Shown in pieces: positions 56,486 through 64,000 of a stretch of DNA of 64,000 nt. The notes beneath the pieces were generated by a model. The model saw only the letters and a list, made by a program, of their open reading frames with translations. It was not told the origin of the DNA and ran no database searches. Numbering within the stretch: the stretch's first letter is position 1; every line of letters begins with the position of its first letter. Source of the DNA: Candidatus Omnitrophota bacterium (GTDB taxonomy: Bacteria > Omnitrophota > Gorgyraeia > Zapsychrales > Zapsychraceae). The stretch spans positions 744,001 to 808,000 of the forward strand of contig JACKFL010000006.1 in assembly GCA_020632495.1 (NCBI GenBank). The letters run 5' to 3'. The translations under genes and the position numbers were made by a program.

Positions 56486-57391
56486 ATGAAAAGGGCCGTC
56501 GTCGCATTTATTCTGATTTTAGCTGGAGTGTTTGCCCTGTTTACCATGTTGGACCGTAACGGGGACTTTGTCGCTGAACGCGATCTATGGCGTATCAATA
56601 ATAGGTTCGCCAAGGCGTCCCGGGATCCGCAGATTGTGCCTGACTCCACTTTTCGTCAGATTGTCGCTGACTATAACGCCTTTATCCAGCAGTATCCCGA
56701 GTCGCATCTGGCCCGGGTGGCGCATATTCTGATCGGCCGTGTCTATATGGTGAAAGGGGACTTGGCCAAGGGGCGGGAAAAGTATGAAGAAGTGGCCAAG
56801 CTGTACGCCGATGAGCCGAAGATTGCGGTCGAAGCCGTGGCGGATATCGGCCGTACCTACGCCATCGAGAACAATGCCCAGGGGGTGATCCAGAATTACG
56901 AACGGGTTATCCGTGAGTATCCGTTGACGATGCACGGTATGCAGGCGCCAATCTTGTTGACCAAGTTGCATGCCAGCCGCGGTGACACGCAGCGCGCCCA
57001 GGATGCCTACCGGGCGGGTATCGCGCATTATCAGAAGCTGATCAAGGAGTATCCCGGCGGTTCCACGGAATTTAACGCGCTGCGCTCGATGGGAACCTTG
57101 TACCTGGCGGGTGGTGACCGGCGCAAAGCGATCGAAACCTTCGGAAAGGTCTTGATCAATTTTTCCGACCAGAAATACATGACGTCGAAAAGGGTGGCCA
57201 CGATTGTGCGCACCATTAATACTGTTGCCATCGTGGATCTCAAGGATTATGACTTTCCTTTGTCTATTTACCGTGAGTTTATCAAGGCGCATCCGCAGCA
57301 TCCGTACCGCCCGCGCTTTGAGCAGATCATAGAAAGTATTGAGTTGTTGAAAGAAAGTAAGGTTACGCTCGATACGGCACCCCAACGATAG
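56486..57391 (+). CDS. membrane-anchored TPR protein
   Basis: 301 residues. N-terminal membrane anchor or uncleaved signal (AVVAFILILAGVFALFTML). Then helical repeats of TPR type: FRQIVADYNAFIQQYPESHLARVAHILIGRVYMVKGD, KYEEVAKLYADEP, VIQNYERVIREYPLTMHGMQAPILLTKLHASRGD, YQKLIKEYPGGSTEFNALRSMGTLYLAGGDRRKAIETF. Resembles periplasmic scaffold proteins of the BamD/YbgF type. It starts directly after the previous stop codon. Confidence 0.82.
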   Translation: MKRAVVAFILILAGVFALFTMLDRNGDFVAERDLWRINNRFAKASRDPQIVPDSTFRQIVADYNAFIQQYPESHLARVAHILIGRVYMVKGDLAKGREKYEEVAKLYADEPKIAVEAVADIGRTYAIENNAQGVIQNYERVIREYPLTMHGMQAPILLTKLHASRGDTQRAQDAYRAGIAHYQKLIKEYPGGSTEFNALRSMGTLYLAGGDRRKAIETFGKVLINFSDQKYMTSKRVATIVRTINTVAIVDLKDYDFPLSIYREFIKAHPQHPYRPRFEQIIESIELLKESKVTLDTAPQR

Positions 57392-57399
57392 CGACGGAC

Positions 57400-58689
57400 A
57401 TGAAATCGGCCATTCAGGAACTGACACAAACAACGCTCTTTCAAAAAATCGGCGATATCTGCGCGACGGTGAACACAGCCCTTGGCGCCCAAGACCTATT
57501 GGAGAAATCGCTTCACAAAATTATGGACTTGTACGGGGCGACCCGTGGTTCCGTCTTTATCGCAGAAGGCGGGAGCGGCAAGTTGGTTTTGAAGGCTTCG
57601 TACGGCATGAAGCTCAAAGAGGAGCAATCCATGGTCAAGCAACTGGGCGAGGGAATCGTCGGCCGGGTGGCGAAGTTAAAACAGCCGTTGTATGTGGAAG
57701 ACATCGCGTCGGATGAGCGGTTTCAGAATTTCAAGCTGCGGGGTAGTTACGCCACGCCGTCGTTTATCTGCGCGCCGCTGCTGGTCAAGGATCAACTGAT
57801 CGGCGTGATCAATATTGCCGATAAGGAAACCGGGAGCCGCTTTAACGAAACCGACATGCAACTCCTGGATTTTCTCACCACGCAGGTGGCCCTGAACTAC
57901 CGGCGGATCGAATTGCATCAGAAATTCAAACGCATCGTACGGGAAAAAGAAAATCTGAAGGACCGGCTCGGTCAGACCGATCAGGAAAAACTGAACCTGA
58001 AGAAACAAATCGTGGTCCATGAAAAACTGGCGACCATTGGAAAACTGGCTGGCGGTATCGCGCATGAGTTCAATAATCCGCTCGACGGTGTCATGCGTTA
58101 CACGAATTTATGCCTGGATCACATCCAGGACGATGAGGTGGTGCGGGGGTATCTGTTGGAGGTCAAGCACGGCCTGAATCGTATGGCCAATATTGTGCGC
58201 AACCTGTTGGCCTGTTCTCGGGACGAGCATCCGGCGTCGCAGTCGGTGGAAATCAAACAGGCCTTTGAGCATGCCTTGTCCGGCAAAATGAACGACATTG
58301 TCCGGAAGAATATTATTGTCGAGCGCAAGATTGCGTCGAATATGCCGGCCATACCCGATTTGGGTATCGAGCGGATCTTTTCCAATCTGATTACCAATGC
58401 AGTCGACGCCATTGAACGTGACGGGCGGATCTCAATGGCGGCCGACATGTACGCGCAAGTCCTGGTCATCAGTTTCGCGGATACAGGACGGGGGATCGAG
58501 GAAGAGAATTTGGAGAAAATATTCGAACCGTTCTATACTACGAAAGATATTGACAAAGGTTGTGGGTTGGGCTTGACGATTGTCGGAGAGATCGTCAAGT
58601 CTTATGAGGGAACCATTAATATCGAAAGTGAATTCGGGAAGGGGACGACCTTCACGATTAAAATACCTGTTCCGGAATACGATGGATAA
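57400..58689 (+). CDS. cytoplasmic GAF-domain histidine kinase
   Basis: 429 residues with no membrane segment. GAF domain at about 15-165 (GSVFIAEGGSGKLVLKASYG, GIVGRVAKLKQPLYVEDI, CAPLLVKDQLIGVINIADK), a coiled coil to about 210, HisKA with phospho-acceptor His222 in LAGGIAHEFNNPLDGV, and HATPase with NLITNAVDAI, ADTGRGI and GCGLGLTIVGEI. Ends by overlapping the response regulator. Functional analogue of PrsK, but shorter and soluble. Confidence 0.93.
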   Translation: MKSAIQELTQTTLFQKIGDICATVNTALGAQDLLEKSLHKIMDLYGATRGSVFIAEGGSGKLVLKASYGMKLKEEQSMVKQLGEGIVGRVAKLKQPLYVEDIASDERFQNFKLRGSYATPSFICAPLLVKDQLIGVINIADKETGSRFNETDMQLLDFLTTQVALNYRRIELHQKFKRIVREKENLKDRLGQTDQEKLNLKKQIVVHEKLATIGKLAGGIAHEFNNPLDGVMRYTNLCLDHIQDDEVVRGYLLEVKHGLNRMANIVRNLLACSRDEHPASQSVEIKQAFEHALSGKMNDIVRKNIIVERKIASNMPAIPDLGIERIFSNLITNAVDAIERDGRISMAADMYAQVLVISFADTGRGIEEENLEKIFEPFYTTKDIDKGCGLGLTIVGEIVKSYEGTINIESEFGKGTTFTIKIPVPEYDG

Positions 58690-60076
58690 AAGGGACAATC
58701 AAAATTACAGTATGCTCATCGTCGATGATGAGCCCCTGATTCGTGAATCGCTATTTGAGATCTTCAAGATCGAGGGGTTTCGGGTGCAGATGGCATCCAC
58801 CGCTGAGGAAGCCCTGATCCTTATGGAAAAGAATCCGGTCCACATTGTCATCACGGACCTGAAGCTTCCGAACATGTCCGGACTGGAGCTTTTGCAACAG
58901 GTTAAGAAGGATTACGAGCAGGCCGAGGTGATCGTTATTACCGGCTATGGATCCATCGAAACCGCGGTGGAGGCGATGAAGATCGGGGCCTTTGAGTACA
59001 TCACCAAGCCGATCAATGACAGCGAAATCAAACTGATCATCGCCAATATTGTGCAAAAGATCCGTTTGATAGAAGAGAATACCGCGTTGAAGGGCCTCAT
59101 AGCGAAGGACCGGCGACAATCCTTTGCGGGGATGATCGGTTCCAGCGAGCGGATGCAGTCGGTCTACAATATCATTGATTCGGTTGCGTCGACAAATGCT
59201 ACAATCCTGATTACAGGCGAGAGCGGTACCGGCAAGGGAATGGTGGCCAAAGCCGTTCACCAAAGCGATGAGCGGCGGCGTAAACGGCCGTTTGTGGAAA
59301 TCAGCTGCGGAGCGCTGTCCGAAACTCTTTTGGAAAGCGAATTGTTCGGGCACGTCAAGGGGGCCTTCACCGGTGCGATCAAGGATAAAGAAGGCCGTTT
59401 CGAGTACGCCAAGGGAGGCACGATCTTCCTCGACGAAATCGATGCTTTTTCGCCCAGTCTTCAGGTTAAGCTTCTGAAGGTTCTGCAGGACGGACTATTC
59501 GAGCGGGTCGGTGAAAATGTTTCCCGCAAAGCGGATGCCCGAATTATTGTCGCCACCAATCAACAGTTGACCAAGCTGGTGGACGAAGGCGAGTTTCGTG
59601 AAGATTTGTATTACCGGATTAATGTCATCGCAATCCAAATGCCGCCTCTGCGGGACCGGCGCGACGACATTAAACCGTTGGCGGATCATTTTCTGGAGAT
59701 GTTCAGCCGTGCGAACAACAAGACGGTTAAGGAAATGTCCGACGAGGTATTGGCCCTGTTCAAGTCATACAGCTGGCCGGGCAACATTCGTGAGCTGGAA
59801 AATGCGATTGAGGGGGCGGTGATCATGGCGAAGGGGGATGTGATTCAACTGTCGGACATCCCGAACAGCACCAAGTTTGAGGAGGAAGACGGGAGCAAGA
59901 GCGCCGAAATCAAATCTCTCAAACAGGTGACCGAACAGCCGGAGCGGGATCATATTATATCCGTTCTCAACGATTGTAATTGGAACCGCAATAAGGCGGC
60001 GGCCGCACTGGGGGTCAACCGGACGACGCTTTACAATAAAATGAAAAAATACAATATCCTGGATGCCAAAAAGTAA
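58682..60076 (+). CDS. NtrC-type sigma-54 response regulator (PrsR-like)
   Basis: 464 residues from ATG 58682. Receiver domain with LIVDDE, phospho-acceptor Asp59 in VITDLKLPN, and ITGYGS, ITKPIN. AAA+ domain: Walker A GESGTGKG, GAFTGA loop at 227-232, Walker B GGTIFLDEID, arginine-finger region REDLYYRINV. Fis-type HTH at the end (NWNRNKAAAALGVNRTTLYNKM). The full GAFTGA loop means it can activate sigma-54 polymerase; the two promoters in this window are the obvious targets. Overlaps the kinase gene by eight bases. Confidence 0.96.
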   Translation: MDKRDNQNYSMLIVDDEPLIRESLFEIFKIEGFRVQMASTAEEALILMEKNPVHIVITDLKLPNMSGLELLQQVKKDYEQAEVIVITGYGSIETAVEAMKIGAFEYITKPINDSEIKLIIANIVQKIRLIEENTALKGLIAKDRRQSFAGMIGSSERMQSVYNIIDSVASTNATILITGESGTGKGMVAKAVHQSDERRRKRPFVEISCGALSETLLESELFGHVKGAFTGAIKDKEGRFEYAKGGTIFLDEIDAFSPSLQVKLLKVLQDGLFERVGENVSRKADARIIVATNQQLTKLVDEGEFREDLYYRINVIAIQMPPLRDRRDDIKPLADHFLEMFSRANNKTVKEMSDEVLALFKSYSWPGNIRELENAIEGAVIMAKGDVIQLSDIPNSTKFEEEDGSKSAEIKSLKQVTEQPERDHIISVLNDCNWNRNKAAAALGVNRTTLYNKMKKYNILDAKK

Positions 60077-60081
60077 AGAAC

Positions 60082-61110
60082 ATGTCTGACGAAAAATCAA
60101 GAAGATTGGCGCAACAACTGATTGTTAAGGACAAATGGTGGGACATGCTCTCGCGGTTCATCGATGTTCTGCGCATCAATATCTATATTGTTGACCGTAC
60201 GGGCCAGTTTATTTTGCCTCCGGAGGAAACGAAGTACGGGGGGCGGTTATTGATGCACCCGGAACTGGGCTTCGATGTCTTTAAGAAAAAAGGCACACGC
60301 TTCGAGTCGCAATTCGTCGGACATACCCATTATCTGGAAACCGTCAACCGTTACGATTTGTTCAGCTTTGCCATTCCTCTGCGAACCACGGCCCAGGAGA
60401 TCATCGCGTACGTCATGGTTGGGCCGGTGATTCTCAACAAGCGCCTGGAGACTTCGGAGTATGTCCGTTTGGCCAAGGCGGTCGGAGCGAATGAAGACGA
60501 GCTTTTGTTCGAGATCAATGAGATTCGGGTCGTGTCCAATATCATGATGAATTCGATCATCAATCTACTCACCGAAATCGTACGTGACAGCATCGAAATC
60601 AAATCGCCGCAGGAGGCAACCACCAACGAAAATGCCGTCGCTCAGAAGGTTTGGGAAAAAGAATTTGAGAATATTGCGAATGAGATATATTCCACGGTTC
60701 GCGTCGATGAGCTTCTGATCACCTTGCTGGATATCGCGCTGAAGATGACCGGGACGCAATGCGGATCGGTCATGATGCTCGATCCCAAGACCAATGAATT
60801 GACGATTAAGGCCGCCAAAGGACTCAGTGATTTAAAGATTCAGGGTGTCCGCGTCAAGATCGGAGACGGGATATCCGGTTTGGTCGCCAAGGTCAAGGCA
60901 CCATTAATTCTGGAGAGTGAAAACCCCGATTCCCGGGTAGCCCACCTGATGACCCGGCCGGAAATCAGGCGCGCCCTGGTCATGCCGTTAGTATCCAAAA
61001 ATCGTTGTTTCGGGATCCTGAATCTGCACACCCACGCTGATGACGACCGCATCGAGGAAAATCTGGATAACCTTCACTACCTGACTCAGTTGCTTTCCTC
61101 GGCTTTCTAG
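60082..61110 (+). CDS. PocR-like plus GAF sensor protein
   Basis: 342 residues, no membrane segment and no output domain. N-terminal part about 1-170 resembles PocR-type ligand-binding domains (WWDMLSRFIDVLRINIYIVDRTGQFILPPEET, YLETVNRYDLFSFAIPLR). A helical linker follows, then GAF (GSVMMLDPKTNELTIKAAKG, GISGLVAKVKAPLILE, LVMPLVSKNRCFGILNLHTH). Five bases after the activator stop, so it likely modulates the kinase/activator pair by protein contact. Confidence 0.85.
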   Translation: MSDEKSRRLAQQLIVKDKWWDMLSRFIDVLRINIYIVDRTGQFILPPEETKYGGRLLMHPELGFDVFKKKGTRFESQFVGHTHYLETVNRYDLFSFAIPLRTTAQEIIAYVMVGPVILNKRLETSEYVRLAKAVGANEDELLFEINEIRVVSNIMMNSIINLLTEIVRDSIEIKSPQEATTNENAVAQKVWEKEFENIANEIYSTVRVDELLITLLDIALKMTGTQCGSVMMLDPKTNELTIKAAKGLSDLKIQGVRVKIGDGISGLVAKVKAPLILESENPDSRVAHLMTRPEIRRALVMPLVSKNRCFGILNLHTHADDDRIEENLDNLHYLTQLLSSAF

Positions 61111-61136
61111 GCGCTTGGGTCGCTCGCGCGATATCT

Positions 61137-61165
61137 TTGCATCCCCACTATCCGAATGATATACT
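61137..61165 (+). promoter_or_regulatory. sigma-70-type promoter of galE
   Basis: TTGCAT (61137-61142) and TATACT (61160-61165) with a 17-base spacer, 51 bases before the galE ATG. Separates the nucleotide-sugar genes from the regulatory genes. Confidence 0.55.
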
Positions 61166-61215
61166 TCCATCTGATCATCATTCTCATAAGTAGCTGAAAT
61201 CAGAGGATCTTTTGT

Positions 61216-62250
61216 ATGACAAAGACAATATTGGTGGTCGGAGGGGCAGGGTACATCGGTTCCCATACTTACGTGGAACTCCTGGCAGCCGGTTATGATG
61301 CCGTTATCGTTGATGATTTCAGTAATGCCGAGCAAAGGGTAATCGACCGGTTGGTGGAGTTGACGGGACGCTCCGTACGTCTCTATGAAGGAGACGCCGC
61401 TGACCCGCGGTTTATGCGAAGTGTTTTTGAGGCGGAGTCCGGCCTGACCGGAGCGATTCACTTCGCCGCCTATAAAGCAGTGGGGGAGTCGGTCCGGGAG
61501 CCGCTACGCTATTATCGGAATAACATCGATTCGATGCTGGTCTTGCTGCAAACCATGGCCGATTTTGATGTTCCCGACTTGGTGTTTTCGTCATCATGCA
61601 CTGTCTACGGTGTTCCGGACGAACTTCCGGTTACCGAGATGACCCCGCGCAAAGACGCCCACTCACCCTATGGAAATACCAAGCGTATTTGTGAGGACAT
61701 TATCCGTGATGCGGTCACCGGCGGCAACCATCTCAAAGCGGTGTTGCTGCGTTACTTTAATCCGATCGGCGCGCATCCGTCCGCATTGATCGGTGAGCTG
61801 CCGATCGGTGTGCCCAATAATTTGGTCCCGTTTGTCACCCAAACCGCGGCCGGGATTCGGCCCGAATTGACTATTTTCGGCGACAACTACGAAACATTTG
61901 ACGGGACCTGCATCCGGGACTATATTCACGTCGTCGATCTCGCGCGAGCGCATGTCAAGTCGCTCGACTACTTGGAAGGGGTCGACGGCAGGGGGTGCTG
62001 CGAAGCCATTAATGTAGGGACGGGACGCGGCAACAGCGTTATGGAAGTTGTTCAAACATTTGAGCAGGTCGCCGGCGTAAGTTTGAATTATAAGATCGGT
62101 CCGCCGCGTGCCGGCGATGTTCCCGCTATTTACGCGAACGCGGACAAGGCCCGGTATCTCCTGGGGTGGGAATCGCAGTTAACGCTCGAAGATGCGTTGC
62201 GTGACGCATGGCGTTGGCAGGGTATGTTATCTACAAAAGAGAAGGAATAG
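61216..62250 (+). CDS. galE: UDP-glucose 4-epimerase
   Basis: 344 residues. SDR fold: VGGAGYIGSHTYVEL NAD-binding motif, AIHFAAYKAVGESV, SSSCTVYG catalytic Ser/Thr, and SPYGNTKRICED with the YxxxK pair, followed by LRYFNPIGAHPS and GTCIRDYIHVVDLARAH. Interconverts UDP-glucose and UDP-galactose (or the N-acetyl forms), supplying donors for the glycosyltransferases. AGAGG before ATG. Confidence 0.93.
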   Translation: MTKTILVVGGAGYIGSHTYVELLAAGYDAVIVDDFSNAEQRVIDRLVELTGRSVRLYEGDAADPRFMRSVFEAESGLTGAIHFAAYKAVGESVREPLRYYRNNIDSMLVLLQTMADFDVPDLVFSSSCTVYGVPDELPVTEMTPRKDAHSPYGNTKRICEDIIRDAVTGGNHLKAVLLRYFNPIGAHPSALIGELPIGVPNNLVPFVTQTAAGIRPELTIFGDNYETFDGTCIRDYIHVVDLARAHVKSLDYLEGVDGRGCCEAINVGTGRGNSVMEVVQTFEQVAGVSLNYKIGPPRAGDVPAIYANADKARYLLGWESQLTLEDALRDAWRWQGMLSTKEKE

Positions 62251-63225
62251 ATGAAGACGATATTGCTCACCGGCGCGGCCGGTTTTATCGGGTCCAAGAC
62301 GGCGGAATTGTTGTCCGGACGGAAGAACGTCGCGGTTATCGGCGTGGACAATGTGAATGACTACTATGATGTTCGTGTTAAGCAACACCGTCTGCGGGCG
62401 CTGAAGAAATTGCCCAATTTTACTTTTCATAAACTGGATATCGAGAATCTGCCCGGTTTGAGGCGACTGTTTCAGCGCTACTCGATCGATGCGGTCGTGA
62501 ATCTCGCGGCCCGGGCCGGAGTCCGCTACAGTATGATTAATCCGCACGTCTATTTCACAACCAATACCCAAGGGACGTTGAATCTCCTGGAGTTGTGCAA
62601 GGATTTCGGCGTGAAGAAATTTGTGCTGGCTTCGACGTCATCTCTGTATGCCGGCCAGAAAATGCCGTTTACGGAAGGTTTGCCGGTTAACACGCCGATA
62701 TCTTCTTACGCAGCCAGTAAAAAGGCGGCAGAGGTGACCTGCTATACCTACCACTTCTTGTACGGGATCGACGTCTCGGTGGTGCGCTATTTTACCGTCT
62801 ACGGTCCGGCGGGGAGGCCCGACATGTGCATGTTCCGGTTTATCAAATGGATCGATGAGGGCAAGCCGATGGAGCTATTTGGTGACGGGTCCCAAAGCCG
62901 GGATTTTACCTACGTCGACGATATCGCCAAGGGCACTATTAAGGCGCTACGCCGGGTGGGATTTGAGGTGATGAATCTCGGCGGAGGGAACAAGCCGTAT
63001 TCTCTGAATTATGTCATTCAACTCATCGAAGGTCATCTTGGCAAACAGGCGCGGATCAAGCAAATGGCCTTTCACAAGACCGATATCAAGTCCACCTGGG
63101 CCGATATCTCCAAGGCCAAGAAGATTCTGAAGTGGCAGCCTAAGATCGAGCTGGAGGCGGGGGTTAAGCGCACGGTAGAATGGTATTTGGCCAATCGCCA
63201 ATGGCTCAAGGATGTCAAACTCTAA
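62251..63225 (+). CDS. NAD-dependent sugar epimerase, UDP-glucuronate 4-epimerase-like
   Basis: 324 residues. LTGAAGFIGSKTAELL Rossmann motif, DNVNDYYDVRVKQHRL (the DNxNDYYD signature of UDP-glucuronate 4-epimerases), LAARAGVRYSMINP, STSSLYAG, ISSYAASKKAAEV with the YxxxK pair, and VRYFTVYGPAGRPDMCMFRF. Probably provides UDP-galacturonate. Starts right after the galE stop codon. Confidence 0.88.
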   Translation: MKTILLTGAAGFIGSKTAELLSGRKNVAVIGVDNVNDYYDVRVKQHRLRALKKLPNFTFHKLDIENLPGLRRLFQRYSIDAVVNLAARAGVRYSMINPHVYFTTNTQGTLNLLELCKDFGVKKFVLASTSSLYAGQKMPFTEGLPVNTPISSYAASKKAAEVTCYTYHFLYGIDVSVVRYFTVYGPAGRPDMCMFRFIKWIDEGKPMELFGDGSQSRDFTYVDDIAKGTIKALRRVGFEVMNLGGGNKPYSLNYVIQLIEGHLGKQARIKQMAFHKTDIKSTWADISKAKKILKWQPKIELEAGVKRTVEWYLANRQWLKDVKL

Positions 63226-64000
63226 AGATCGCGCTTCTCGGCGTTCTGCTGTGCGTCTCCGTCGCGGAGGCTGCGTCTGATCCGTTACTTACTCATCCCG
63301 TTTTTTCTCGCCAACAACAGTCTCTCCGGCAGGATATTCTTAGAATCATAGAACAAGTGAGAAGTGACCACCGCGTCGGCATTGAATTCGAGAATTTAGA
63401 TCCGGACGATATTGATCAGACTCAAATCAGTTTGAGGGAGGCTGCGCCCAAAGACTACGGACGCGTATATCGGTTTTTACTTCTCTTGCAAGAAGAGTTG
63501 AACAAGTACCCGCCCAATTTTCTGCGTCCTGCGCAGTTGGAATCCATTTATTTGGTCAAAAGTTTGTTTAGGGAAGACAAGAACGCGCAAGGTATCTACG
63601 ATTATCGCCATAAAATCATTTTCTTTGACTTCGCCCGGCAGTATGGAGGAGAGATGGCTCAGCGCCATAATATCCATCACGAATTCTTCCATGTCATCGA
63701 TACGAATTCTTTTTATTGGCAGGAAAAAGTGGGTTGGGAAGAGCTCAATGCCCCGGATTTCAAGTATGTCAGAAAGGGGAAGGTTCACGTAGATCCCGAG
63801 CCTAATCAGGCTAATTACTTTGCTCCCACACGGAAAGGTTTCGTGACTTACTACGCGATGATGTCGCCCTATGAAGATAAAGCTGAAGTGTTTGCCTGTT
63901 TATTTGTGCGTTCGCAGTCGCGGTTGATCCAGCGTTGGGCCGCGAAGGACGACATTTTGCAAAAGAAAATATCCTACCTGAAGCAATTTCTGAATATCTA
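63201..64000 (+). CDS. exported zinc metallopeptidase-like protein, 3' end outside window
   Basis: At least 266 residues; open to the window end. ATG 63201 overlaps the epimerase end by 25 bases and gives a signal peptide (LKIALLGVLLCVSVAEAA). NIHHEFFHVIDTN carries HExxH, and YEDKAEVFACLF downstream supplies a plausible third zinc ligand Glu, as in gluzincin-type putative metallopeptidases. Substrate unknown. Secretion after nucleotide-sugar genes suggests a cell-envelope role. Confidence 0.8.
   Translation, partial: MAQGCQTLKIALLGVLLCVSVAEAASDPLLTHPVFSRQQQSLRQDILRIIEQVRSDHRVGIEFENLDPDDIDQTQISLREAAPKDYGRVYRFLLLLQEELNKYPPNFLRPAQLESIYLVKSLFREDKNAQGIYDYRHKIIFFDFARQYGGEMAQRHNIHHEFFHVIDTNSFYWQEKVGWEELNAPDFKYVRKGKVHVDPEPNQANYFAPTRKGFVTYYAMMSPYEDKAEVFACLFVRSQSRLIQRWAAKDDILQKKISYLKQFLNI

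Overview
The window looks like one chromosomal contig from an uncultured Gram-negative bacterium. The best match is Candidatus Omnitrophota (former OP3), judged from the giant secreted protein at 949-9339, whose N- and C-terminal modules I recall from other Omnitrophota genomes. This is memory, not a search. An outer membrane is implied by the polysaccharide export protein and by exosortase with PEP-CTERM proteins. A Rex-linked NAD(P)-type NiFe hydrogenase suggests anaerobic or fermentative metabolism. I saw no rRNA, tRNA or CRISPR array.

Layout. 1-0.8 kb: 3' part of a GT4 glycosyltransferase. 0.9-9.3 kb: a 2796-residue exported protein with two Hsp90-like GHKL ATPase modules around a WD40 region, plus an HExxH motif. 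9.5-15.9 kb: a broken coiled-coil gene, then rex-hoxEFUYH. rex, hoxE and most of hoxF are disrupted by many small indels; hoxUYH are intact. 16.3-28.7 kb: mixed genes, namely a PEP-CTERM protein, a repeat-tailed periplasmic protein, an HTTM membrane protein, glnS, a GT2, an acyltransferase, a methyltransferase, a mannose-6-phosphate isomerase-type cupin, an EEP-family protein and rpoN. 29.1-54 kb: a large exopolysaccharide locus (export protein, chain-length regulator, ExeA-like ATPase, tyrosine autokinase, many glycosyltransferases, flippase, polymerase, beta-helix protein, deacetylase, exosortase, EpsI, phosphoglycosyl transferase). 54-55.3 kb: two PEP-CTERM proteins. 55.6-61.1 kb: a membrane protein, a TPR protein, a GAF histidine kinase, an NtrC-type sigma-54 activator and a PocR/GAF sensor. 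61.2-64 kb: galE, a second sugar epimerase and the start of a secreted metallopeptidase.

How it fits together. Two nearly identical sigma-54 promoters (29085 and 53105) stand at the two ends of the exopolysaccharide/exosortase locus, each with upstream TGTCCGGG motifs. rpoN and an activator with an intact GAFTGA motif lie in the same window. The simplest model is a PrsK/PrsR-like circuit that switches on polysaccharide synthesis and PEP-CTERM protein sorting together.

Most unusual items: the giant exported double-GHKL protein and its recurring LREED tail; a PEP-CTERM-like segment inside a phosphoglycosyl transferase; a protein with a lipobox at one end and PEP-CTERM at the other; and a four-helix-bundle (S23/Avd-like) gene inside a 560-bp inverted-repeat element that exactly fills the gap between two exopolysaccharide genes.

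Caution: frame disruptions cluster at 9.5-12.6 kb and 36.6-38.8 kb. They look more like local consensus errors than decay.
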